A stretch of DNA of 22,467 nt, taken from positions 1 to 22,467 of the forward strand of contig FR897795.1 in assembly GCA_000437495.1 (NCBI GenBank), in the 5' to 3' direction. Below are positions 16,144 through 22,467 of the stretch, piece after piece. Positions within the stretch are counted from its first letter, which is position 1. Each line of letters starts with the position of its first letter. The DNA comes from Prevotella sp. CAG:485 (GTDB lineage Bacteria; Bacteroidota; Bacteroidia; Bacteroidales; Muribaculaceae). The translations under genes were made by a program, and so were the position numbers. The notes below the pieces were generated by a model. It did no database searches and had not been told where the DNA came from. It saw only the letters and a list, made by a program, of their open reading frames with translations.

Positions 16144-18430
16144 CCCCGCTCAGCGCGCTGCGGTGGAATATTGTTCAGGTCCGCAGCTGGTGATTGCCGG
16201 CGCGGGTTCCGGCAAGACAAGAGTGCTGACATATAAAATAGCGCATCTGCTGGAGTTGGGGATAGAGCCTGACCGCATCATGGCGCTGACGTTCACCAAC
16301 AAGGCTGCCCGCGAAATGCAAGAGCGAATTGCAGCCCTTGTGGATAGCGACAAAGCACGCCGTCTGTGGATGGGTACTTTCCATTCTATCCTGCTGCGTA
16401 TGCTGCGTCTGCACGCCGACCGTCTGGGCTTCCGTTATGACTTCACCATCTACGATGCGGCCGATTCGCGCTCGCTGGTAAAGCTGATTATTAATGAGCT
16501 TGGGCTCGACGAAAAGCAGTATAAGCCATCGTCTGTGGCAGGAGCCATTTCCAATGCCAAAAATGCCCTTATTTCGCCTCAGCGCTATGCCGTCAACAAA
16601 GACATTGCCACGGCCGACAACCGCGCCGGAAGGCCCCTTATAGCCCGTATTTACAAGATGTATTGCGAGCGTTGCCGCCTGGCTCAGACTATGGATTTCG
16701 ACGATATCCTTGTCTATGCCAATGTGCTGTTGCGCGATAACCCCGACCTCACAGACTATTACTCAAAATGGTTTCAGTATGTGCTCGTAGATGAGTATCA
16801 GGACACCAATTTTGCGCAAAGCCTCATTGTGAGCCGATTGGTGAGCGGTCACGGACATCTGTGTGTGGTGGGTGACGATGCTCAGAGCATTTATTCGTTT
16901 CGCGGCGCAAACATTGAGAATATCCTGGGCATGCAGCAGCGTTATCCCGGTTTGCAGCTCTTCAAACTCGAGCGCAACTACCGCTCGACCAAGAACATTG
17001 TGGAGGCTGCCGGTTCGCTCATCAAATATAATCCTAATCAGATACCCAAGAACGTTTACAGCGAAAACGAAACCGGCGAGAAGCTGCAGGTTGTTGAGGC
17101 TTTCACCGATATAGAAGAGGCCTCGCTGGTGGCCGCAGCCGTGTCGCGTCGGATACATAACTCGCCGGGCAAGACGCTTGAGGATATGGCCATCTTATAC
17201 CGCACCAACGCCCAGAGTCGTTTGCTTGAGGAGGCTCTGCGGCGACGCGCCATTCCTTATCGCATATACGGCGGCCTCACGTTCTATCAGCGCAAGGAGG
17301 TGAAGGATGCCATTGCCTATTTCAGGCTCGCCGTCAACCCCGACGATGACGAGGCGTTGCGGCGAATTATCAACTTTCCGGCACGCGGCATCGGCGACAC
17401 AACTATGAAGAAAGTGCGCGCCGTGGCCATGGAAAGGGGTCTTTCAATGTGGAAGGTTGTGGCTGACCCTTCGGCTGTGGCGCTGAACATCAACAAGGGC
17501 ACCGCGGCCAAGCTCAAGGCCTTTGCCGATATGATGAAGGAGTTTCAGGCTGAGGCTGAAAAGGTTAATGCTTATGACCTGGGTCGAGACATCTTCAACC
17601 GCACGGGTCTGTTTGTGCAATATGCTCAGTCGGCAGTGCCTGAAGAGATATCCAAGCACGAAAACCTCAATGAGCTGCTCGGCGCTTTGAAAGAATATGT
17701 TGAGCGGCCGCGCATCGACGCCGACAATGTCGGCATGAGTGCTTTCCTGAGCGAAGTGTCGTTGCTCACCGACCAGGATAATGAGGAGGATGACGACACT
17801 CCCAAACTGACTCTTATGACCGTGCATGCGGCTAAAGGTCTTGAGTTTGACCATGTGTTCATCACCGGTCTTGAAGAGAATCTCTTTCCCGGTTCGCAGG
17901 CCGTGGAATCACCCCCGGAGATGGAGGAGGAACGCCGTTTGCTCTATGTGGCAATCACCCGCGCCCGCAAAACGGTCCTGCTCAGCTACTCGCGTCAGCG
18001 GTTCCGCAACGGCTCAACTACCGACACCATCCCCTCGCGCTTCCTGCAAGAGATTAACCCGCAATATCTCTCAGGCAATGTCTCGCGCCCCACATACGGA
18101 TATGGAGGAAATAGTGGGAATGGCGGCTATGGCAGCTATGGCGGTTATGGTCAGCAGCAGGCACCCCGCAGATTCTTCAAGAATGAGGATAGGGGATATG
18201 TGAAGCCGAGAAATCTTGTGCCGTTGAAGCCGAAGAAGACCCGGCAGGCGCCGTTTGCAGTTCCTGCCGACGCGCCTTATAAGCCGGGCGATAGGGTCGA
18301 GCACGCCAAATTCGGAGCAGGAGAGGTGGTGAACTATACCTCCGACCCGGAACCTATTGTGGAGGTTAATTTCGAGGGCTTTGGCCTGAAGCGCCTGATT
18401 CTTCGTTTTGCTTCTCTGCAAAAGTTATAA
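16115..18430 (+). CDS. UvrD/PcrA-type SF1A DNA helicase
   Basis: 771 residues from ATG 16115 (ATG 16118 is equally possible); the longer frame from 16043 would add 24 non-homologous residues inside the preceding gene. It unwinds DNA 3' to 5' in repair and at replication or transcription conflicts. All SF1 motifs are intact: Walker A AGAGSGKT (Lys34), Ia ALTFTNKAAREM, II VDEYQD (226-230), III DDAQSIYSFRGA, IV LERNYRS, V LMTVHAAKGLEFDHV and VI EERRLLYVAITRARK. A flexible linker rich in Gly, Tyr and Gln (YGYGGNSGNGGYGSYGGYG) leads to a C-terminal Tudor-like module (GDRVEHAKFGAGEVV), the RNA-polymerase-binding part in PcrA/UvrD. It is coupled upstream to the HsdR-N-like gene and is followed 19 nt later by nspC. 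Confidence 0.95.
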   Translation: MMTQLLASLNPAQRAAVEYCSGPQLVIAGAGSGKTRVLTYKIAHLLELGIEPDRIMALTFTNKAAREMQERIAALVDSDKARRLWMGTFHSILLRMLRLHADRLGFRYDFTIYDAADSRSLVKLIINELGLDEKQYKPSSVAGAISNAKNALISPQRYAVNKDIATADNRAGRPLIARIYKMYCERCRLAQTMDFDDILVYANVLLRDNPDLTDYYSKWFQYVLVDEYQDTNFAQSLIVSRLVSGHGHLCVVGDDAQSIYSFRGANIENILGMQQRYPGLQLFKLERNYRSTKNIVEAAGSLIKYNPNQIPKNVYSENETGEKLQVVEAFTDIEEASLVAAAVSRRIHNSPGKTLEDMAILYRTNAQSRLLEEALRRRAIPYRIYGGLTFYQRKEVKDAIAYFRLAVNPDDDEALRRIINFPARGIGDTTMKKVRAVAMERGLSMWKVVADPSAVALNINKGTAAKLKAFADMMKEFQAEAEKVNAYDLGRDIFNRTGLFVQYAQSAVPEEISKHENLNELLGALKEYVERPRIDADNVGMSAFLSEVSLLTDQDNEEDDDTPKLTLMTVHAAKGLEFDHVFITGLEENLFPGSQAVESPPEMEEERRLLYVAITRARKTVLLSYSRQRFRNGSTTDTIPSRFLQEINPQYLSGNVSRPTYGYGGNSGNGGYGSYGGYGQQQAPRRFFKNEDRGYVKPRNLVPLKPKKTRQAPFAVPADAPYKPGDRVEHAKFGAGEVVNYTSDPEPIVEVNFEGFGLKRLILRFASLQKL

Positions 18431-18449
18431 CAATAAGAAAATCTGAAAA

Positions 18450-19601
18450 ATGATTCCAACACCCGCATACGTGGTCTATGAGGACCGCTTGATAAGAAAT
18501 CTGAAGCTGATTCAGGATGTGGCGCAACGCGCCGATGTGGAAATTATCATGGCGCTGAAAGCCAATGCTCTTTGGCGCACTTTCGGCATCATGAAGCCAT
18601 ACGTGGCCGGTGCCACGGCCAGTTCTGTCAACGAGCTGCTTCTGGCGCGCGATTATCTTACAGACAATGTGCATACCTTCGCGCCGGTTTACAGTGATGC
18701 GGATTTCGACACTTTCTGCCGCCTGAGCAGTCATGTTACTTTTAACTCTCTGCGTCAGTTTGAGTTGCATAGGCAACAGGCTTTGCAACTTGCAGCCGAG
18801 GGTGTTGAGATGCCGTCGTTCGGGCTGCGTGTCAATCCTCAGTGCTCGGTTATTGACACTGATATTTACAATCCCTGTCTTCCCGGCTCGCGTTTTGGCA
18901 TGATGGCTGACCAGCTGCCTGAGAGGTTGCCTGAGGAGATTGAGGGCTTCCATTTCCATGCTTTGTGCGAGAGCTCAAGCTATGACTTGGAAAAGGTGCT
19001 TATAGCTCTCGAGAAACAGTTCGCCCAATGGCTGCCTCAGCTGAAATGGCTCAATATGGGCGGAGGACATCTGATGACGCGTGCCGACTACGACCGTGAC
19101 CATTTGGTCAAGGTGCTGAAGGCTTTCAAACAACGTCATCCAAACCTGCATATCATCATGGAGCCTGGGAGCGCTTTCACATGGCGGACGGGCGACTTGC
19201 AGGTCTCGGTGCTCGATGTTGTGCAGAACAGCGGGGTAAGTACCGCTATTATTGATGCCTCTTTTGCCTGCCACATGCCCGACTGTCTGGAAATGCCTTA
19301 CAAGCCGCGCATCACAGAGGCGCTGAGTGATACTGTGAGCGGTGGATACGAATACCGTCTCGGGGGCAACAGTTGTCTGAGTGGCGACTTCGTAGGCACC
19401 TGGCGCTTTAAGGAGCCTCTGGAACCCGGCTCTCGTCTCACGCTCGAGGACATGAATCATTACACCAACGTTAAGACGAACATGTTCAATGGCATTCAGC
19501 ATCCGTCGATATATCTCGTGCCTACAAAGGATGGCGTAAGGGGCGAGCCTCAGCTTCTTAGGCGATATTCCTACAACGATTACCGCAACCGTATGGACTG
19601 A
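18450..19601 (+). CDS. nspC: carboxynorspermidine/carboxyspermidine decarboxylase
   Basis: 383 residues of the PLP-dependent fold III (alanine-racemase-like) decarboxylases. It converts carboxyspermidine or carboxynorspermidine to the polyamine, the last step of the alternative spermidine route of many gut bacteria. The PLP lysine is Lys37 in MALKANALW; GGGHLMT (204-210) and EPGSAF (238-243) bind the cofactor phosphate. The cysteine loop at the second active-site subunit reads GGNSCLSGD (Cys309). Length is normal and the gene is intact. It lies 19 nt after uvrD in the same direction, so co-transcription is likely, and it is followed by a strong hairpin terminator. The partner dehydrogenase is not in this window. 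Confidence 0.94.
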   Translation: MIPTPAYVVYEDRLIRNLKLIQDVAQRADVEIIMALKANALWRTFGIMKPYVAGATASSVNELLLARDYLTDNVHTFAPVYSDADFDTFCRLSSHVTFNSLRQFELHRQQALQLAAEGVEMPSFGLRVNPQCSVIDTDIYNPCLPGSRFGMMADQLPERLPEEIEGFHFHALCESSSYDLEKVLIALEKQFAQWLPQLKWLNMGGGHLMTRADYDRDHLVKVLKAFKQRHPNLHIIMEPGSAFTWRTGDLQVSVLDVVQNSGVSTAIIDASFACHMPDCLEMPYKPRITEALSDTVSGGYEYRLGGNSCLSGDFVGTWRFKEPLEPGSRLTLEDMNHYTNVKTNMFNGIQHPSIYLVPTKDGVRGEPQLLRRYSYNDYRNRMD

Positions 19602-19634
19602 CTTCTCCCTCCCCCTCAGCATCGCTTTTCGATT

Positions 19635-19665
19635 AAATGTTTGGACTTGGCTCCAAACATTTTTT
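19635..19665 (+). terminator. intrinsic terminator after nspC
   Basis: AAATGTTTGGA (19635-19645) pairs perfectly with TCCAAACATTT (19652-19662) around a 6-nt loop, followed by further T residues to 19665. It lies 34 nt after the nspC stop and should end the nuclease-helicase-nspC transcript. Confidence 0.8.
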
Positions 19666-19710
19666 GTGGACAAAGGGTTTTATTATAAAACACACAAACT
19701 TAATAATACT

Positions 19711-20226
19711 ATGATCACCGATAAGATTAAATTCAAACCCGGATTTGCGCAGGAGGATGCCGCTTCTTACAACTTTGCGGAGGTTGAGGTCGACAATGTA
19801 ACGCCTGAACGCATCTGGCGCAATCTGTGCAACATATCCGTCTGGAACCGCTTCAACTCGTCGATTGTGGACATCCAGCCGCTTGATTCGGCCGACAACG
19901 ACCCTCATCTCTTCGACAAGATGCAGTTCTATTACGACCTGAACTGCGGCAAGCGTGTGATGGCGCAGGTGATATTTTTCCAGCATCCGAAAGATGACCG
20001 CGCCGGTCGTCTCGCATATCAAGGCACGGTAATGGACGGCGACAAAGAGATAAACTCCATCACTGTGGAATATATGATAGGAGTTCCCGACCACAAAGGA
20101 CGTTTCACTCTGCAGTGTGCCAAATCGGCCAAGAGCGAAATTCCCGAGTCAGCCAAAAAAGACTGTGCTTGCTCTCTCGAGAACACCCTCGCCAACCTGG
20201 TTAAGTGGAGCGAGAAGCATGACTGA
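19711..20226 (+). CDS. SRPBCC/START-like domain protein
   Basis: 171 residues from ATG 19711; an upstream ATG at 19666 would start inside the region just after the terminator. The N-terminal part reads NFAEVEVDNVTPERIWRNLC, then ISVWNRFNSSIVDIQPL, the usual opening of SRPBCC folds (strand, two helices with a conserved Trp). A beta sheet follows (AQVIFFQHPKDDRAGRLAYQ, then SITVEYMIGVPDHKGR), and it ends in a long helix with LENTLANLVKWSEKH. This fold holds hydrophobic ligands in a cavity, but the ligand and role here are unknown. The assignment rests on pattern, not on catalytic residues. It appears to be its own unit, with a weak hairpin plus T run downstream. Confidence 0.7.
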   Translation: MITDKIKFKPGFAQEDAASYNFAEVEVDNVTPERIWRNLCNISVWNRFNSSIVDIQPLDSADNDPHLFDKMQFYYDLNCGKRVMAQVIFFQHPKDDRAGRLAYQGTVMDGDKEINSITVEYMIGVPDHKGRFTLQCAKSAKSEIPESAKKDCACSLENTLANLVKWSEKHD

Positions 20227-20265
20227 CAAAAACCTTTCATCTTCTCCATATAAAGCAGATAAAGG

Positions 20266-20294
20266 ATGTGTACACCTTGCGCACATACTTTTTT
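20266..20294 (+). terminator. possible terminator of the SRPBCC gene
   Basis: ATGTGT (20266-20271) pairs with GCACAT (20281-20286) around a 9-nt loop with one T-G pair. A run of six T (20289-20294) follows, 40 nt after the SRPBCC stop. The stem is short, so confidence is modest. Confidence 0.4.
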
Positions 20295-20335
20295 ATTATT
20301 ACTGTCCGCAAAAAATTAGAGTCATCATAAAATCA

Positions 20336-20365
20336 GGGTTGGCTCAAATTTGCATGAGTCAGCCC
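20336..20365. repeat. imperfect 11-bp hairpin at the dinD truncation edge
   Basis: GGGTTGGCTCA (20336-20346) can pair with TGAGTCAGCCC (20355-20365) using two G-U pairs on the plus strand, with an 8-nt loop. It spans the new stop codon of the dinD remnant. It may be a terminator-like element or mark the breakpoint of the deletion. Confidence 0.4.
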
Positions 20366-20646
20366 TTTGGGGTTATGTAGCGAGTTAGCATAACATCATC
20401 TATCTGACGTTCTGCGCCTTTCCCGAGCGTTATCATTTTGCGGACGTCCGCAAAATGATCAGACACGGATTCACCTGCATTTGAGCAGGATTCTTTGGCT
20501 TTATCTATAACAGGAAGGAAGTTACGATACTGCGAATATCCCAAAGCCAAAGATAGCTCTCGCGCACTCCAACATTCAACGCCCTAATATTCGATGGCGA
20601 TGGATTCAAAACTATTGAATAATTCCTGAATTTCGGACGCTTTCAT
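20359..20646 (-). pseudogene. dinD: dinD remnant, nonsense-mutated and 3'-truncated
   Basis: Read on the minus strand from ATG 20646, the frame gives MKASEIQELFNSFESIAIEY, then a TAG (codon 21, 20584-20586), then GVECWSARELSLALGYSQYR and onward to MLTRY. This aligns with the N-terminus of DNA-damage-inducible protein D, whose E. coli form reads WSARQL...LGYSEYRHF...KAKEAC...DHF...MVKIG...LSRYACYL. Family members are about 270-290 residues; here similarity stops after LTRY and the frame ends nine codons later (including the stop) at TGA 20359-20361. Both the internal stop and the loss of about two thirds of the protein make it a pseudogene. Alternatively the part after the TAG could be translated from an internal start, but it would still lack most of the protein. 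Confidence 0.85.
20432..20459. repeat. 28-bp perfect palindrome inside the dinD remnant
   Basis: The left arm ATCATTTTGCGGAC (20432-20445) is followed without spacer by its exact reverse complement (20446-20459). It covers codons for DHFADVRKM, a conserved part of DinD, so the sequence was once coding. It could extrude as a cruciform. Confidence 0.85.
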
Positions 20647-20680
20647 TTTTATATACAACGAAACTCCCAAGTAGCATCTG

Positions 20681-20736
20681 AAGGCCGACCAAAGCCTGTA
20701 ACAACTACTCAGGAGTATCCAAAGTTTGTCGGCTTT
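20681..20736. repeat. two-stem foldable leader upstream of the dinD remnant
   Basis: GCCGAC (20684-20689) pairs with GTCGGC (20728-20733), extended by flanking A/T pairs and, after one bulge, by AAA/TTT. Inside is a second small stem, TACTC (20706-20710) with GAGTA (20713-20717). On the minus strand it would lie in the 5' leader of dinD. No known riboswitch was recognised. Confidence 0.35.
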
Positions 20737-20793
20737 CGCCGTGTTTCTTCTTTGTCAAGCGGTCATTCTCAGATTTTGCTGTTTGAGTAATTG

Positions 20794-20801
20794 CAAAGTT
20801 A
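20794..20801 (-). promoter_or_regulatory. -7 box, probable former dinD promoter
   Basis: On the minus strand this reads TAACTTTG, matching TAnnTTTG, about 150 nt before the dinD ATG. No TTTG is found 19-21 nt upstream, so it is half-consensus. Confidence 0.4.
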
Positions 20802-20914
20802 CTAAATTTTTGTGAGACAGCGGCTATAGATGTTGAACAAATTATCGACTGGGTCGCAGGGAAACAGAATCAAGCCCATGTCTCTTTCCGCACAGTTTGC
20901 AAAACTCATAACAT

Positions 20915-20944
20915 AAGAGCGTGTCGAGTCCCCGGCGCGCTCTT
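20915..20944 (-). terminator. hairpin after the EVE/HNH-like gene
   Basis: AAGAGCGTG (20915-20923) can pair with CGCGCTCTT (20936-20944) over 9 positions on the plus strand, one of them T-G. On the minus strand that position is a mismatch. It starts 20 nt after the stop of the gene ending at 20964, but only a weak T stretch follows, so the terminator role is uncertain. Confidence 0.4.
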
Positions 20945-20963
20945 TGTGTATCTGTACGGTTTG

Positions 20964-21692
20964 TTAATTCCCTTTTTCAATTAGCTTTTGCGCCAGTATT
21001 TTTTCCGGCAACTCGTAGCAATTGTTGCAAATATTGAATAGTAGTCTTTTTAAACGGGTGTCTAAGACGGCAACCGGCTTCGATGCTTCGTCTATAGGAG
21101 CGCCGATTTCTTTGCCGAAAACTTTTGCGTATGAGTATCCGCAAATTTCGCAGCAACTGCCATGGGATATGACGAGCTTCTTGGATTCAGCTTCTGAGAT
21201 TGTTTCATTAAAATAGAAGTCGCCAATCCATGCATCTTTGTCGCAAAACATTTGTTGACTTCTGTCAAGATATTGAAACCACATGTGTTCAAGCTTTCGG
21301 GCATACGTATCATCCAGCTTTCTGCCTGAGTGGCCTCCATACCAGTTGAAATCAGGCATCTCGGCCGTCAGTTCATCGGGCGAAAGGAGTGTGGCATCAG
21401 ACCAGGGATTGATGCACACGCACGGTATAATATCAGCATAATATATATCCGGTCGGTTTTTGGGCGACCAGTCTACATCTTTATAGCAATCAGAAAATAC
21501 TTCCCCTCGCATGACGATGCCTGTTTTACCACCTCCACATTTTATCATGAAAAATATATCACCTTTCTTTACTTTTTCATGCTCATAAAAGCTCCAATTC
21601 CCTACAGATTCTTTTTCATTATAATCATCCAGGAAACGTTCTTTTGTATAGCTTGAAATATCCGGATTCCAAAATATAATATGTGTTGTCAT
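20964..21692 (-). CDS. EVE/PUA-like domain with degenerate HNH-like zinc finger
   Basis: 242 residues in two parts. Residues 1-140 follow the pattern of EVE/PUA-like domains found fused to HNH nucleases: MTTHIIFWNP, NWSFYEHEKVKKGDIFFMI, TGIVMRGEV, then LLSPDEL, WYGGHSGRKL and ARKLEHMWFQYL. Such domains can bind modified bases, but the ligand here is unknown. Residues 178-227 look like an HNH zinc-binding frame, with CEIC (Cys181, 184), GYSYAKVFG, and CNNC (Cys222, 225). Where HNH enzymes usually have an I-E-x-H-H motif, this one reads PIDEASKP, so the catalytic histidines are missing. It may be a binding-only protein, a decayed nuclease, or a different zinc-finger family. It lies beside a dinD pseudogene, suggesting an accessory island. 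Confidence 0.7.
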   Translation of the reverse strand: MTTHIIFWNPDISSYTKERFLDDYNEKESVGNWSFYEHEKVKKGDIFFMIKCGGGKTGIVMRGEVFSDCYKDVDWSPKNRPDIYYADIIPCVCINPWSDATLLSPDELTAEMPDFNWYGGHSGRKLDDTYARKLEHMWFQYLDRSQQMFCDKDAWIGDFYFNETISEAESKKLVISHGSCCEICGYSYAKVFGKEIGAPIDEASKPVAVLDTRLKRLLFNICNNCYELPEKILAQKLIEKGN

Positions 21693-21732
21693 GGTTGTCT
21701 GCTTTTTTGTTTTGGCTTATGTGATTGGGTTG

Positions 21733-21822
21733 TTAGAATGTCAAGGCTGATGGATTATCATTATTTTCCATACAATCTCCTTTGTCAATTGCAATGGTAA
21801 TATATTTGTGCGACACTTCCAT
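21733..21822 (-). CDS. 29-residue short reading frame upstream of the EVE/HNH-like gene
   Basis: From ATG 21822 the frame reads MEVSHKYITIAIDKG, then DCMENNDNPSALTF and stops at TAA (21733-21735), 40 nt before the larger gene on the same strand. The start follows an AT-rich stretch, as usual in this group. It may be a leader or small protein, or chance; no homology is recognised. Confidence 0.2.
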   Translation of the reverse strand: MEVSHKYITIAIDKGDCMENNDNPSALTF

Positions 21823-21826
21823 AAAA

Positions 21827-22060
21827 TCAAATCAATTTTTTGAAGCCCTTTAGCTTACCTCTTGCACGGAAGTTCAAATTGCCGATTTCAATAGCTCAAA
21901 GCTCTCTTATAAGGTTCTCTGCAGTGCGTTGAAGCTTATTTTTCTTGTGTCTTATAGCCATTAGTGGCTGAGGGTGGGATGGCGAGGTATGAACTTTATG
22001 CGCCGACAGTTCGTTTTCAGTGTATCTGATTGAAGTTAACAAGCCATAAAAGCTGTTTAT
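21827..22060 (-). pseudogene. interrupted reading frame of unknown origin
   Basis: On the minus strand one frame is open from just after a TAG (22061-22063) for 54 codons, is broken by a TGA (21896-21898), then continues for 22 codons to TGA 21827-21829. The first part includes SIRYTENELSAHKVHTS, SHPQPLMAIRHKKNKLQ and RTAENLIREL; the second reads AIEIGNLNFRARGKLKGFKK. The mix of charged and hydrophobic residues looks protein-like, and the only ATG in the first part gives just 21 residues. It could be a decayed gene end or a repeated noncoding element. I recognise no family. Confidence 0.25.
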
Positions 22061-22070
22061 CTAAGACATC

Positions 22071-22388
22071 ATGGTCTCGTCGTTTTTTACAATAATAATA
22101 GAGGTGCTGGTCATGCTGCTGATTCTTGTCTGCATGGTCCTCTTGTTGGTCGGGCTTCAGCATTATATGCTGAAGGGTCAGCGCCACGGCGAGATGGATG
22201 ATTCTCTCAGCGACACGCTGCGCAGGCAAATAGACAATGAAAGCGGCGTAATTTCGCGATATAACGTCTTTCATCGGTTCTTTGCCGAAGATGACGATTT
22301 CTCCGACTCTTCGGTGCCCCGATTTTTTTCAGGCAATCAAAAAGAGGAGCAGAAGTCTTTCAGCTCTCCCAAGCGGAAAGGCTCTTGA
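22071..22388 (+). CDS. small single-pass membrane protein, unknown function
   Basis: 105 residues. A single hydrophobic segment at about residues 4-30 (FFTIIIEVLVMLLILVCMV, then LLLVGL) is followed by a soluble, Ser/Asp/Lys-rich tail. That tail includes MDDSLSDTLRRQIDN and a basic end, SFSSPKRKGS, so it would anchor in the inner membrane with a cytoplasmic tail. No family is recognised. No clear promoter was found; a TATATTTG box at 21801-21808 lies 260 nt upstream with poor -33 spacing. The gene is near the window end and its downstream partner, if any, is not visible. Confidence 0.5.
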   Translation: MVSSFFTIIIEVLVMLLILVCMVLLLVGLQHYMLKGQRHGEMDDSLSDTLRRQIDNESGVISRYNVFHRFFAEDDDFSDSSVPRFFSGNQKEEQKSFSSPKRKGS

Positions 22389-22467
22389 TAAAGCATTGGT
22401 ATTGTAGTTGTGGACTTCATGATATAATGTCGTTAATTCTTTAGCGTATCCGTCCGAAAAAAGCCGA

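Noticed and set aside
20915..20950. TCGAGTCCCC resembling a tRNA T-loop, as a possible attachment-site remnant
   Set aside because: The flanking bases do not form a five-bp T-stem, no other tRNA arm is present, and no integrase gene is nearby.

Overview
The window looks like chromosomal DNA of a gut-type Bacteroidales bacterium, perhaps Muribaculaceae; the family-level guess is inference. Three observations support this. Several promoters match the Bacteroidetes form TTTG-N19-TAnnTTTG. Gene starts lack Shine-Dalgarno sequences and sit in AT-rich leaders. The gene set is typical of the group: a DUF5686 outer-membrane protein, an EFR1-type flavodoxin/ferredoxin protein, an S1/P1 nuclease with an exported N-terminus, carboxynorspermidine decarboxylase, and MlaE/MlaF without an adjacent MlaD.

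Layout. 0.1-3.4 kb: a small membrane protein, a short gene-like remnant, a bidirectional terminator and ppdK with its promoter, all leftward. 3.6-6.2 kb: a DUF5686 outer-membrane protein, rightward. 6.25-8.8 kb: dinB and a DUF389 membrane protein, leftward. 8.8-10.4 kb: a gene-free, increasingly AT-rich stretch with many palindromes, ending in a clean promoter for an XRE-like regulator (10.47-11.08 kb).

11.2-14.8 kb: a tight leftward five-gene cluster with mlaE first, then mlaF, an EFR1 protein, an ECF sigma factor and a four-helix membrane protein. Its start is back-to-back with a rightward cluster (14.85-19.6 kb) of an S1/P1 nuclease, a stand-alone HsdR-N-like putative nuclease, a UvrD/PcrA helicase and nspC, closed by a hairpin terminator. 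An SRPBCC-like protein follows (19.7-20.2 kb).

20.2-22.4 kb: a degraded accessory patch. It holds a dinD pseudogene (internal TAG, lost 3' two thirds) carrying a perfect 28-bp palindrome, and a protein with an EVE/PUA-like N-terminal domain joined to an HNH-like zinc-finger C-terminus whose histidine motif is missing. Upstream of that gene are short or interrupted reading frames, and the window ends with a small membrane protein.

Functional themes: central carbon metabolism (PPDK), envelope maintenance (MlaEF, the DUF5686 protein), DNA repair and processing (DinB, UvrD, HsdR-N-like protein, S1/P1 nuclease), polyamine synthesis (NspC) and signal-responsive regulation (ECF sigma, XRE). The best candidates for something undescribed are the EVE/degenerate-HNH protein with its decayed surroundings, the palindrome-rich region before the XRE gene, and the translationally coupled HsdR-N/UvrD pair. 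All functional links between neighbours are inferred from position, spacing and strand.
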